From Rhodospirillales bacterium (GTDB lineage: Bacteria > Pseudomonadota > Alphaproteobacteria > Rhodospirillales > Defluviicoccaceae), in the NCBI GenBank assembly GCA_016712595.1, contig JADJQT010000002.1, forward strand, positions 992,001-1,056,000: DNA of 64,000 nt, in the 5' to 3' direction. Made by a program: the position numbers and the translations under genes. Below, piece after piece: positions 1 to 9,201 of this stretch (the first letter of the stretch is position 1; each line of letters opens with the position of its first letter). Below the pieces are notes generated by a model. That model had not been told where the DNA came from. It did not search any database and was given only the letters and a program-made list of their open reading frames with translations.

Positions 1-561
1 TTCCTCGAGAAACTCGTCGGCCTCCGCATTGAGGTGGAGTGTTACGGTCGTACCGCGCGTCACCCGCTCGGCTTCCTCAATGGTGAACGCGCCCTTGCCG
101 TCCGAGGACCACAGCCACGCCTGCGCGTCACCCGCCTTGCGCGTCAGCACGTCGACCCGGTCCGCAACCATGTAGGCGGAGTAGAAGCCGACGCCAAACT
201 GGCCAATCAGCGAGACGTCTTTTTTCGCATCGCCGGTTAACTTTGCGAGGAACGCTTGTGAGCCGGACCGGGCGATGGTGCCCAGCGTCTCGATCAATTC
301 GTCACGGTCCATGCCGATCCCGCTATCGGCGACGGTCAGCGTCCGCGCGCTGCGATCGAGATCCAAGCGAATTTCCAATGCCGCATCGTCGGCCATGAGG
401 TGTGAATTGGTCAGCGCCGCGTAGCGCAGCCGGTCACACGCGTCCGACGCGTTGGAAATCAGTTCGCGAAGGAAGATTTCCTTATGCGAATAGAGCGAAT
501 GCGCGACGATGTCGAGCAGACGGCCGACCTCGGTTTGAAATGTGAACGTTTCTTGCGCCAT
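1..561 (-). CDS. htpG: Chaperone protein HtpG (Hsp90), N-terminal part
   Basis: Read from an ATG at 561 down to the window edge, this gives 187 residues beginning MAQETFTFQTEVGRLLDIVA. It is the ATP-binding N-terminal domain of bacterial Hsp90. Visible GHKL-ATPase elements are the ELISNASDACDR helix with the catalytic Glu and the Mg-binding Asn, the DSGIGM turn near residue 100, and the GQFGVGFYSAYMVAD lid segment near residue 130. HtpG is a cytosolic ATP-dependent chaperone for late folding of client proteins. The gene continues beyond position 1, so the middle and C-terminal domains are not seen. It is divergent from pcm, with a 221-bp spacer (562-782) holding both promoters; I could not pick a convincing -35/-10 pair there. 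The family is certain. Confidence 0.96.
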   Translation of the reverse strand, partial: MAQETFTFQTEVGRLLDIVAHSLYSHKEIFLRELISNASDACDRLRYAALTNSHLMADDAALEIRLDLDRSARTLTVADSGIGMDRDELIETLGTIARSGSQAFLAKLTGDAKKDVSLIGQFGVGFYSAYMVADRVDVLTRKAGDAQAWLWSSDGKGAFTIEEAERVTRGTTVTLHLNAEADEFLEE

Positions 562-782
562 CGGTTCTCCCCGTTTGCCGGAACGGCACGCTCCCGGTCA
601 CGCGGGGCATGAAACGCCATTTCCGCCTGTCCGCGCGGTGCCGGTCGCCGCGTGATATGTGCGACTTGCCGATGGGGCGCAAGAGGCTTGCAAGTCAGCC
701 GGCGGCGGGAACTCGCTCATAACGTTGACACTCGACGAAGCGGGCGCTTGGTGTTCATACTTGCCACGAAGGACGAAGGGGA

Positions 783-1457
783 ATGACTGACCCTCCCGAG
801 ATGGACGCGGCCCGCGTCGCTCTCCTCGATGAAATCGTCCGTGAAGCGGCGGAGACGGCCGCGTGGACCGGACGGGCCCATCTTGCGCCGCGGGTGCTGC
901 AGGCGATGGCCCGTGTGCCGCGACATCGCTTCGTTGCCCGGCAGCAACGGCGTTTCGCCTATGATAATCGCCCTTTGCCCATCGGCTACGGGCAGACGAT
1001 CTCACAGCCCTACATTGTCGCGATGATGACGGACCTGCTCGATCTCGCGCCCATGGATCGCGTTTTGGAAATCGGCACGGGTAGTGGATACCAGAGCGCT
1101 GTCCTGGCGGAACTCGTCTTTGCTGTCTTCTCCGTCGAACAACATCCGAAGCTGGCGGCGGGTGCACGCGAACGCTTAGCCGAGCTTGGCTATGCTGGCG
1201 TCGAAGTCCGCGTCGGCGATGGCAACCGCGGCTGGCCTGAAGCTGCGCCGTTTGACGCGATTCTCGTCACCGCGGCCGCGCCGGACTTTCCGCCGGCGCT
1301 GGAAGAGCAGCTCGCGTCCGGGGGCCGCCTGGTCATTCCCGTCGGCCCCAGCGGCGGGGCACAAACGCTTTGGCGCTGCGTTCGCAATCCCGATACGACG
1401 ATAAGTCGTGAACGCGTTCTGCCTGTCGCGTTCGTGCCGTTGCTGCCTGGTGTTTAG
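783..1457 (+). CDS. pcm: Protein-L-isoaspartate O-methyltransferase
   Basis: This 224-residue protein is a cytosolic repair enzyme that methylates isoaspartyl residues in aged proteins using S-adenosylmethionine. The family signature is complete: GYGQTISQPYIVAMM near residue 62, the SAM-binding loop VLEIGTGSGYQSAVLAEL near residue 95, the GDGNRGWPEAAPFDAI stretch near residue 145 followed by VTAAAP, and GGRLVIPVG near the C-terminus. Length is normal for the family. The ATG at 783 is preceded by GAAGGGG (about 775-781), which fits a ribosome binding site. It stands alone: htpG is divergent upstream, and the next gene begins 560 bases downstream after a repeat region. Nothing is unusual in the coding sequence. 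Confidence 0.95.
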   Translation: MTDPPEMDAARVALLDEIVREAAETAAWTGRAHLAPRVLQAMARVPRHRFVARQQRRFAYDNRPLPIGYGQTISQPYIVAMMTDLLDLAPMDRVLEIGTGSGYQSAVLAELVFAVFSVEQHPKLAAGARERLAELGYAGVEVRVGDGNRGWPEAAPFDAILVTAAAPDFPPALEEQLASGGRLVIPVGPSGGAQTLWRCVRNPDTTISRERVLPVAFVPLLPGV

Positions 1458-1460
1458 AAA

Positions 1461-1580
1461 CCCTGCGCGTCGGCGCCTCGATACTGAGCGCCCTGCGCGT
1501 CGGCGCCTCGATACTGAGCGCCCTGCGCGTCGGCGCCTCGATACTGAGCGCCCCGCGCGACGGCGCTTTAATACTGAATG
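1461..1580. repeat. 30-bp direct tandem repeat, four units
   Basis: Units start at 1461, 1491, 1521 and 1551. The first three are identical (each begins CCCTGCGCGTCGGCGCCTCG and ends ATACTGAGCG); the fourth has several changes. The array starts three bases after the pcm stop codon. There are no spacers, so it is not CRISPR. Because the unit is a multiple of three, an open frame reads through as a 10-residue Arg-rich repeat, but that frame overlaps pcm and looks non-coding. Function is unknown. Confidence 0.9.
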
Positions 1581-2017
1581 TGATCCGACCTTGGAGGCGA
1601 CTGATTGCGCGGCTGTCCGGCGCTCCCCGTTTTCCTGGCGGTCATCGGCGCGGAAGCGCCCAACAACCGATGGAAAATCAGAATAATCTGCTCTGCGGCC
1701 TGGGAATCACAATCGCGGCGGATCGAAGATGACCGTTGGATTGCGTATCGCGTACCGTTTGACATCCGTGCCCAGAATCTCTTAAGGTCCTATTTGGGTT
1801 ACAGCCGGGATCGGCAATAGCGGTCCTGTAATGGGGGTGAGGTTCGACCGTCAGAAGGGAACCGGCGGCGGGCCACGTCCTGCGGGGATATTCCGGGTAA
1901 TAGTCGTAGGCCGCTCGAAGTGTATGGGCGGGTCGGGTTGCAGGTTTTACGTGCGCACAGATGTGCGCGCACGCCCGTGTGTGCGGATTGAATTCAAGTT
2001 GGTCGGGGGACTATTGA
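1581..2017. other. Gene-free spacer upstream of the repeat-rich protein
   Basis: No credible coding frame is seen on either strand. Around 1950-1987 there is an alternating purine/pyrimidine tract holding two short palindromes, GTGCGCAC (1951-1958) and GTGCGCGCAC (1963-1972), just upstream of the next gene. The stretch GGGGGA near 2004-2009 is the likely ribosome binding site for the ATG at 2018. The promoter of that gene should lie in this spacer, but I cannot identify it. Confidence 0.5.
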
Positions 2018-4090
2018 ATGAGCGGGACAGCAACGATCGTCGGTGGCAGCGAAGTTAAGCTCTATTTGGATCCTGCGGAAATTGCGGCGGCACAAGATGC
2101 CCTCGCCAAACTCGGACAAGGCTATACCAGCGGTATCGTCCACACGGATCTTTCCGATCCGGCGGTCTCCGGAAACCTCAACGTCTATAACGTGCCCGGC
2201 GGCGGCACCATCCACCTCCCCTCGGGCGGCCAGGGTGTCGTGCTCACCGGCGGCGCGGCGACATCGTTAACCGGCGTCAGCCCCGGCGGCTCGAACCCCA
2301 GCGCGATTCTGCTCATCGGCAACGAAGGCAACGATACGATCGCGTTGACCGGAGCGGGATCCGTGATGTCCGGCGACGGCAGCGACTCGATCTACGCCAA
2401 AGCGCTCGGCACCGCCTCTGTCTCCGTCCTTTCCGGCAACAACCAAGATACGATTTCTCTTCTCGGAAACGGCATGGCCGATGCCGGCGACGGCAACGAC
2501 TCGGTCTACGCCAAATCGCTTGGCAGCGGCACCATTGCCGTGTTCGGCGGAAACGGCAGCGATACGATCACGCTGATCGGCAGTGGAACCATCGACGGCG
2601 GCGACGGCCAAGATAGCCTGAGCCTCGTCGGCCAGGGCTCGGTAAACGCCGGCGATGGTAATGATACGGTCTATGCGAGTACGACCGGGCCGGTTTCGAT
2701 CACGGTCAATGCCGGCGATGGTGCCGATTCGATCACGTTGGTCGGCAGCGGCTCAGTCTCTGCCGGCGATGGCAACGATACGATCGCGCTGCTCGGCAGT
2801 GGAACCGCCGACGGCGGTGCCGGTCGCGACTCGGTGTATGCCAAGGCGAACGGCGGCGGCTCGATTTCGGTCAATGGCGGGCTGGATAACGATACGATCA
2901 CGCTGATCAACAGCGGCACGATTTCCGGCGGCGATGGCAGCGATTCGGTCAGTCTGATCGGCCACGGCTCGATTGATGCCGGCGCTGGCGGCGATTCGAT
3001 CTTCGCCCAGGCCAAGGGCAGTGGCTCGATTACGGTCGACGCTGGAAGTGGCGCTGACACGCTGACGCTCGTCGGCACCGGTTCGGTTTCCGCCTTTGGT
3101 GGCGACGGGGCCGACTCCGTCTACGCCCAGCCGGCGGTCGGTGGCTTCATCGCCGTGGACGGCGGCAGCGGCAACGATACGATCACGTTGATCCGTACCG
3201 GATCCATCGCCGGCGGCATTGGTCAGGATTCGCTCGCGCTGACCGGATCGGGGACCGTCGATGGCGGTACAGGCAACGACTACCTTTATGCAAAGTCGAC
3301 CAATGCCGGGACGGTTTCGGTCGTGGGCGGTGATGGTAACGATACGATCGTGGTTGGCGGAACGGCCACCGTCGACGCAGGCGCCGGCAACGACTACGTC
3401 GGAGTCATGGTGGGCTCGACGGCGCAGATCGACGTTGGCACCGGCACGGACACCGTCGTCGTCTACGGCGGCAGCGCCAGTGTCGTCAATCAGGCGGGTG
3501 CCGCGACGGTGCTCACCGCCACGGGCAATGCCAGCGTCAATTTCTCAGGGTTTGGCAACGATACGATCACCTTGGGCTCCGGTGTCGACACGGTGGTCGA
3601 GGCCGGCTCGGCAACGGTCAAGGGCAGCTCAGGCATCTCTTCGGTGCACGGCGGTAGCGGCAACCTCTACTTCACCGGGACAAGCGGCACCGATTCCGTG
3701 GTCGCCGGCACCGGCGATGCGACGCTGATCGCCGGAAGTGGCCACAGCGAGTTCTTTGTCGGCAGCGGCGATGCGACCCTGCAGGGCGGTTCCGGCTCCG
3801 GCGAGGTCACCATGCATGGCGGCAGCGGCGAAGACCAGATGTACGCGAAGACCGCCCAGGTCCTGTTCGCTTTCGACAGCGCCCAGGCTGGCGGGCAGCA
3901 TCTCATCTTCGGATTTACCGACGGCACCAAGACGACCCTCGACTTTACCGGTTACGGGGACGCTTCCGACATCTTGTCGCATTCACAAGTCATCGGGGGC
4001 GATACGATCATCTCGCTCGACGGCGGCAGTACGACGATCACGCTCAAGGGCTTTACCACGCTCGACGCGTCGGAAATCAAGACGCACTGA
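2018..4090 (+). CDS. RTX-like, Asp/Gly-rich repeat protein, probably secreted
   Basis: This 690-residue protein has an N-terminal segment of about 95 residues followed by a long array of Gly/Asp-rich repeats such as GGDGNDTI, DAGDGNDSVYAK and GGNGSDTITLIGSG up to about residue 610. These resemble degenerate hemolysin-type Ca-binding nonapeptides and alternate with hydrophobic strands (TLIGSG, SLVGQG), so a beta-roll or beta-solenoid is expected. The C-terminal 75 residues (from FAFDSAQAGG to ITLKGFTTLDASEIKTH) match the usual end of type I secreted RTX proteins. There is no N-terminal signal peptide, and Cys is not apparent, as expected for type I export. No secretion genes are in the window. 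It precedes glycosyltransferase and rhamnose genes, which suggests a cell-surface role (inference). The exact function is unknown. Confidence 0.75.
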   Translation: MSGTATIVGGSEVKLYLDPAEIAAAQDALAKLGQGYTSGIVHTDLSDPAVSGNLNVYNVPGGGTIHLPSGGQGVVLTGGAATSLTGVSPGGSNPSAILLIGNEGNDTIALTGAGSVMSGDGSDSIYAKALGTASVSVLSGNNQDTISLLGNGMADAGDGNDSVYAKSLGSGTIAVFGGNGSDTITLIGSGTIDGGDGQDSLSLVGQGSVNAGDGNDTVYASTTGPVSITVNAGDGADSITLVGSGSVSAGDGNDTIALLGSGTADGGAGRDSVYAKANGGGSISVNGGLDNDTITLINSGTISGGDGSDSVSLIGHGSIDAGAGGDSIFAQAKGSGSITVDAGSGADTLTLVGTGSVSAFGGDGADSVYAQPAVGGFIAVDGGSGNDTITLIRTGSIAGGIGQDSLALTGSGTVDGGTGNDYLYAKSTNAGTVSVVGGDGNDTIVVGGTATVDAGAGNDYVGVMVGSTAQIDVGTGTDTVVVYGGSASVVNQAGAATVLTATGNASVNFSGFGNDTITLGSGVDTVVEAGSATVKGSSGISSVHGGSGNLYFTGTSGTDSVVAGTGDATLIAGSGHSEFFVGSGDATLQGGSGSGEVTMHGGSGEDQMYAKTAQVLFAFDSAQAGGQHLIFGFTDGTKTTLDFTGYGDASDILSHSQVIGGDTIISLDGGSTTITLKGFTTLDASEIKTH

Positions 4091-4136
4091 ACGTAAGGCG
4101 TATCGAGCGCGGAGGCGCGGAGGCGGAAAACACTGA

Positions 4137-4186
4137 GGCTGCCGGCGACGCAATCCCTTCGAGGGGCGCCCGGCAGCCGGTTTTTC
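4137..4186 (+). terminator. Intrinsic terminator after the RTX-like gene
   Basis: A 9-bp perfect stem GGCTGCCGG (4137-4145) / CCGGCAGCC (4170-4178) is followed by GGTTTTTC. It lies 47 bases after the stop codon at 4090 and separates this gene from the glycosyltransferase block. Confidence 0.85.
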
Positions 4187-4228
4187 GCCTATCTGCGATC
4201 TCCGCTCCTCGCTTGAGGGTGTCTCGCG

Positions 4229-7200
4229 TTGTTCCGCGATCAAGATTTCCATCCAATCAATGGCGACGATACCCGACCAGGCGGCCGGGATCCGTCGGGA
4301 CGAGTGGTGTTGGCCGGCGGCGATGCCGAGGAGGCTGGCCACCTCCGCCGACTGCTGCTGGACGCGGCTCGCGCCATTGAGGCGGGGAATTTCGATGTGG
4401 CGATCCGATGCGCCGACCGGGCATGGCGTCTTGCTCCTTCGAGTGTCCCGGTCGTCCTCCTCTATGCGCAGCTTCTCATCAACCGGCGAGAATTTTCGGG
4501 GGCGCTGTCGAGGCTGGAAGACGCCTTCAGACTGGAGCCTCATCCCGATACGGCGGTGCTGATCGTCGACGTGCACGCGCAGCAAGGCTGCTGGGACGAA
4601 GCCGTTAATTGGACGACGGCGGCTTTGCGTCGGTTCGCCGTCGTCGCCGATGGCCCGCTGGCACGGTGCGCGAGCCGGATCGCCGCAGCGCCGGAAAGCC
4701 GAAGCCGCGGCTGGATTGGCCTTGCTCCCGACCTCGATCTCATCGGCGAAGCTCGAAGCGACAACGCCGACGCCCGCTGCGCGGTGACGAGCGGGGATGG
4801 GGCGTTGATCGACGCCTTCGATGTTGTCCGCACCGGTGGGCGGCCGCACGTTTTCAAGTCGAGCCTCCGCCCAGCCGATGACGGCGCGCCCACCACACTT
4901 CATGCGACCCTTGGGGGCGCGCGGCTGCTCGGCAGCGGCCTTGCCTGGCCACCATGCTTCGCGCTCGATGGTCGCGCATCGGCGGAAAACGGCGCCATTA
5001 TCGGCTGGGTCACCTGTGGCTGGCATCCCGGTCATCCGCTCGCGCTGATCGCCGAGGACGAGCGGGGCAGCCGCGTCCATATTGACACCCAGCCCGATGA
5101 GGAATCGCCTTTGCGCCGGCGGTTCAGCGTCGATTTTGCCGGTAGCGGGCTTCGTGGGACGCGTGTGAGCATCGCAGCAGTGCTGCCCGACGGCAGCAAC
5201 GAGGACTTTCCGGATTCGCCGCTGCTGTTCGATGCGGCTGTCTCGCGGTTTACCGTGCGGGCGCATGAACAGCGCGTCCCGTCTAGCCGCCGCATGGCCT
5301 CCTTTCGCAAGGTGGTCAAGGCGTCCAGGGTGCTCAAGGCACCCCCGGTACTCGCGCGTCGAAACGTCACAATCGTCGTTCCGGTCTTTCGCGGATGCGA
5401 CGAGACGCTCGCCTGCCTTGATGCCCTGCGCGCGCACGCGTCGCCCGACGTGGAAATCATCGTCGTCGACGACGCGACGCCAGAACCCGCGTTGCGAAAC
5501 GCCCTGGACCGGTTGGTGGCGGCGGGCTCAATCACACTTCTGCGTAATGAGACTAACTGCGGGTTTCCGGCGACGGCCAATCGCGGCCTTGCCTTGCGGC
5601 CCTATAACGATGCCGTTCTGGTCAACGCTGACGCGCGGGTCTTCGCCGGCTGGCTTGAGCGCATGCGCGAGGCGGCTTACAGCGCCCCCGACGTCGGCAC
5701 GGTTACCCCCCTGAGCAACCGCGGTTCCGTTGCGAGCTTTCCCTCGCCCGACGAGATGGACGTTGAAATCGATCAGGCATCGGCGCTCGACCAATTGGTT
5801 GCTCGCGTTCATTCCGGGCAGACCGTCGCGTTACCGGTCGGGGTCGGATTCTGTCTTTACCTGCGCCGGGATTGCCTCGACGAGGTTGGAACGTTCGACG
5901 TTGAGACGTTTGCCAAAGGCTACGGCGAGGAGAACGACTTCTGCTTGCGGGCAAGCAGCTTTGGCTGGCGTCACCTGCTTGCTGCCGATGTTTTCGTTCA
6001 TCACTACGGTGCCCGGTCGTTCGGGCGTCGCCGCGATGCGCTGATGGAGCGAAACCGTCGTCTGTTGAATTTGCGGCACCCGGGATATGACGCGCTGATC
6101 GACGCGTTCGTCGAGCGTGATCCGGTCGCGCCGATCCGTCGATCTCTCAACGAAGCACGTCTGGTCGACTTGCGCGAGCGGTTCGTCCTGCTGATCTCGC
6201 TCGCGTTACCGGGTGGTGTCGAGCGGTATGTCCGCGAGCGCTGTGTCCGCTTGCGGCGCGCGGGACTGCAACCGCTGGTCCTGCGACCACTCGATGTCGA
6301 ACGCAAACGCTACGAACTGGCCGGCGATGACGGGTTGCCGATCCGGCTGGTTTACGACATGCCCGACGGACGTGCGCACCTGCGCGCGCTGCTCGCCCGC
6401 GTCGCCTTGCGCCATGTCGAGTTGCATCACTTTCTCGGCGTCGATGCGCGGATGATCCAGACGGTTCTCGACCTCGGCCGGCCCTACGATGTCTATATCC
6501 ACGATCATAGCTGGATTTGCCCGCGCCTGTCGCTGCTCGGCGGTAATGGGCGATACTGCGGCGAGCCGCTCATCGCCGCCTGCGAGCGTTGCATCGCCGC
6601 AAACGGCTCGTCGTTGCCGGAGGCGATCTCGGTCGCGGCGCTGCGCCACCGCAGCGCCCGCTGGCTCAGCGCCGCGCGCAGGGTGATCGTGCCGTCGGAC
6701 GACACCGCGCAGAGATTGGCCAAGTATTTTCCCACGATACGACCCCTGTCGCGGCCGTGGGAGCGGGGCATCGTTCCCGCGCGCGCCACGCCGCCGCGCG
6801 ATGGCGTCATTCGAATCGCACTGATCGGCGCCATCGGCGCGCAGAAAGGCTATCAGGTCCTGCTCGAGTGTGCTGCCGACGCTGCCGCGCGCGCACTGTC
6901 GCTCGAGTTTGTCGTCATCGGGTTTAGCGAGGACGACGAACGCCTGTTCGCCACCGGCAAGGTGTTTGTCACCGGCCGCTACGACGAGACAGAGGTCGTG
7001 GACCTGCTGCGTCGCGAACGTCCTGACGCCGTGTTTTTTCCGTCGCTAACGCCGGAGACTTGGTGCTTTACCCTCAGTCACGCCCTGCGGAGCGGCCTTC
7101 CCATTGTCGCGTTCGCGCTCGGCGCGATAGCCGAGCGGCTGCGCTCATCCGCGTTCGCGACGTTGCTCGCACCGGAGTCGACCGCGGCCGAGATCAACCA

Positions 7201-8608
7201 ATCGCTGATGACCATCGCCCAGGTGGCGCGCGCGCCGGCGCAAAGCGCCAAAACGGGGCATACCGACTTCACGCAGGCGCTGCGCAATCACAAAAAAAAC
7301 GGCCAGGCGGAGACAGCAATGATGCCGAACGAGGTACACGATACGGCGAATTTACCGCGCGGTGCGTTCAATACGTCCGCAGAGCTGCTGACGTTACGGC
7401 AGGGGCTCTATCTATTTTCCGTGCGCTCGGCGAACCCGGCCCGCGCCGCGCTGGCCGAGGAAAAACTGACGCTGCCGGCGGTGCACGTCGGCCTCGCACC
7501 CGGCGTTTCTTCCGCCGGTGTCGAGTTCATTCCCTGGCCACGCGTAAACAGTTGCTGGCTGTGCGAGCCGGGAGACATGATCGTAGCCAAGGTCGCTGAG
7601 GGAGCGGTGACCGTTTTGATGAAATCGATTCGCGCCGCCGGCGAGCAGCCGCTAGCCATCGATATCGAACGGCTCGACCGCAGCGGCGCGAACAGCGGCA
7701 TCTCGCATGCGCCAGCGCCGGTTGCGCCTCCGTCCGTAGTTCCGGCGCGCGCCGGATATCCGCTGGCGCCGCTCTTGTCCGCCGCGAACGGAGGGCTCGC
7801 CGATGGCCGCCAAGCGGCCCTCGCCCCTTCACAGCAACCGCTCGCAAAGGTGCCGCCGCAACCTCCCGCGCCTGGACAAGGGAGCGGAATTCCCCTCGAA
7901 GTTCGCGTGCACGTGCGACATACCGGTGACCTGTCGACAACGGACGGCGGCTGGGCGGGGCGGCCCGGCGATGGGCTGTGGATCGAGAACTTCTCCATTC
8001 GGCCACTCGATGCAGTTTTGATGCAGATGATTGAATATAAGGGGCTGACGATCAACGGCGCTGAAACCGCCTGGGTCGACGGCGGGCTCGCCTGCGGGAC
8101 GCGTGGGATGAGCGTTCCGCTCATCGCCTTTGCCATACGAACGAAGCCAAACCTCGGTCAGGCAGGATATGACTGTGAATACACCGGCCGCTTCCGCTCG
8201 GGCGCGGTGGTCGGCCCGGTATTGAACGGCGCGCCCTGTCGCTCACCCCAGTCGGGCGATCCGCTCGAAGGCCTGAAAGTCCGTATTGTCGAGCGCAACC
8301 CGACAGTCGCTCCCCTAACGACGCGCCAGCCCATCCTCGGGCCGCGTTTCGGCAGGTTGCGGGAATCGGCAGCGGCTGCCGATCCGCGCGACGCCGGCGG
8401 GACACCAATCGCGCCGGCCACGGCGCCAGCGCCCGTGGTCGCGCCGACGGCGGAGGGAACATCGGCGATCTTCGACTCTGGTCCTGGCGCGCGCAGTGCG
8501 CGGCCAGCAGTCAGCGACGCAAGCGATGCGGCGCCGATTGTCGAAGTCGCATCCGCCGCGTCGCGATCGGCGTTGATGAAGCGAATTCTACCGTTTCTTG
8601 CGCAATGA
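4229..8608 (+). CDS. Giant two-domain glycosyltransferase (GT2 + GT4) with C-terminal ChW-like module
   Basis: This is a 1459-residue cytosolic or membrane-associated enzyme. Residues 30-130 are a helical, TPR-like segment. A GT-A domain of family GT2 spans about 378-620: VTIVVPVFRG, the nucleotide-binding IIVVDDATPE, the DxD-like LVNADARV and the GYGEENDF acceptor motif. A GT-B domain of family GT4 type spans about 650-995: ALPGGVERYVRE, a Cys-bearing patch near ICPRLSLLGG, ALIGAIGAQKGYQ and the FFPSLTPETWCFTLSHALRS stretch. A Pro/Ala-rich linker leads to a region near 1220-1290 (VRVHVRHTGDL, GWAGRPGDGLWIENFSI, CGTRGMSVPLIAFAI) that resembles clostridial hydrophobic-W repeats. The TTG at 4229 is the first start after an in-frame stop at 4214; a GTG near 4304 is an alternative. 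It probably builds a surface glycan or modifies a surface protein. The acceptor is unknown. Confidence 0.75.
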   Translation: MFRDQDFHPINGDDTRPGGRDPSGRVVLAGGDAEEAGHLRRLLLDAARAIEAGNFDVAIRCADRAWRLAPSSVPVVLLYAQLLINRREFSGALSRLEDAFRLEPHPDTAVLIVDVHAQQGCWDEAVNWTTAALRRFAVVADGPLARCASRIAAAPESRSRGWIGLAPDLDLIGEARSDNADARCAVTSGDGALIDAFDVVRTGGRPHVFKSSLRPADDGAPTTLHATLGGARLLGSGLAWPPCFALDGRASAENGAIIGWVTCGWHPGHPLALIAEDERGSRVHIDTQPDEESPLRRRFSVDFAGSGLRGTRVSIAAVLPDGSNEDFPDSPLLFDAAVSRFTVRAHEQRVPSSRRMASFRKVVKASRVLKAPPVLARRNVTIVVPVFRGCDETLACLDALRAHASPDVEIIVVDDATPEPALRNALDRLVAAGSITLLRNETNCGFPATANRGLALRPYNDAVLVNADARVFAGWLERMREAAYSAPDVGTVTPLSNRGSVASFPSPDEMDVEIDQASALDQLVARVHSGQTVALPVGVGFCLYLRRDCLDEVGTFDVETFAKGYGEENDFCLRASSFGWRHLLAADVFVHHYGARSFGRRRDALMERNRRLLNLRHPGYDALIDAFVERDPVAPIRRSLNEARLVDLRERFVLLISLALPGGVERYVRERCVRLRRAGLQPLVLRPLDVERKRYELAGDDGLPIRLVYDMPDGRAHLRALLARVALRHVELHHFLGVDARMIQTVLDLGRPYDVYIHDHSWICPRLSLLGGNGRYCGEPLIAACERCIAANGSSLPEAISVAALRHRSARWLSAARRVIVPSDDTAQRLAKYFPTIRPLSRPWERGIVPARATPPRDGVIRIALIGAIGAQKGYQVLLECAADAAARALSLEFVVIGFSEDDERLFATGKVFVTGRYDETEVVDLLRRERPDAVFFPSLTPETWCFTLSHALRSGLPIVAFALGAIAERLRSSAFATLLAPESTAAEINQSLMTIAQVARAPAQSAKTGHTDFTQALRNHKKNGQAETAMMPNEVHDTANLPRGAFNTSAELLTLRQGLYLFSVRSANPARAALAEEKLTLPAVHVGLAPGVSSAGVEFIPWPRVNSCWLCEPGDMIVAKVAEGAVTVLMKSIRAAGEQPLAIDIERLDRSGANSGISHAPAPVAPPSVVPARAGYPLAPLLSAANGGLADGRQAALAPSQQPLAKVPPQPPAPGQGSGIPLEVRVHVRHTGDLSTTDGGWAGRPGDGLWIENFSIRPLDAVLMQMIEYKGLTINGAETAWVDGGLACGTRGMSVPLIAFAIRTKPNLGQAGYDCEYTGRFRSGAVVGPVLNGAPCRSPQSGDPLEGLKVRIVERNPTVAPLTTRQPILGPRFGRLRESAAAADPRDAGGTPIAPATAPAPVVAPTAEGTSAIFDSGPGARSARPAVSDASDAAPIVEVASAASRSALMKRILPFLAQ

Positions 8609-9201
8609 CCCGGCCTGTGCTGATCAACGCCGGATGCGGTCCGGTCGGCAGCGCGCGGTTGCCGACGATGTTCGATCAATGGCAACACGTGCGCGTCGAT
8701 ATCGATCCGGCGTATACGCCGGACGTCGTCGCCAGCGTTACCAACCTTTCGGCGATTCCGAGCGGAGCGGCGGATGCTGTCTGGTCGGCGCATTGCGTCG
8801 AGCACCTCTATAGCCACGAGGTTCGCGCCGCGTTGACGGAATTTTATCGCGTGCTCGCCGACGATGGCTTCATCTGTGTCATCGTTCCCGATCTGCAGGC
8901 CGTCGCCGGCTTTATCGCCGCCGATAAACTGCACGACGTGATCTACCAATCGGCGATGGGTCCGATTACTGCGCACGACATGCTCTTCGGCTTCGGAGCG
9001 GCGATAGCGAGCGGCAACATCAGCATGGCCCACCGCTGCGGCTTTACGCCGACGGCGATGCTGCAACGGATGAGCGAAGTTCCGTTCGACGAGGTCGTCA
9101 TTCGCCGGCGGCAGAACCTGGAAATTGCCGTCGTCGGCCGTAAGATTCGCTCCAACTCGTCAGCGGAACGTGACGCACTGCTCGCGGCGTTGGAACTATG
9201 A
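8605..9201 (+). CDS. Class I SAM-dependent methyltransferase
   Basis: This 198-residue protein starts at an ATGA overlap with the upstream glycosyltransferase. It has the Rossmann loop LINAGCGPVGSARLP at the N-terminus, an acidic strand end (VRVDIDPAY) that should hold the ribose of SAM, and the motif SAHCVEHLYSHEVRAALTEF typical of type 11/DUF-type methyltransferases with the following YRVLADDGF. Such enzymes in polysaccharide loci often methylate sugars or cap the glycan; that role here is inference from position between two glycosyltransferases with 4-base overlaps on both sides. The acceptor cannot be read from sequence. Confidence 0.8.
   Translation: MTRPVLINAGCGPVGSARLPTMFDQWQHVRVDIDPAYTPDVVASVTNLSAIPSGAADAVWSAHCVEHLYSHEVRAALTEFYRVLADDGFICVIVPDLQAVAGFIAADKLHDVIYQSAMGPITAHDMLFGFGAAIASGNISMAHRCGFTPTAMLQRMSEVPFDEVVIRRRQNLEIAVVGRKIRSNSSAERDALLAALEL

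Noticed and set aside
1461..1580. CRISPR array
   Set aside because: Units are contiguous without spacers, and no cas genes are nearby.
1408..1686. A 92-residue frame with 10-residue Arg-rich repeats
   Set aside because: It overlaps the pcm end and simply translates the 30-bp repeat; there is no ribosome site.
3983..5437. A 484-residue reverse frame
   Set aside because: Covers the terminator at 4137-4186 and the start of the glycosyltransferase on the other strand; no domain and no ribosome site.
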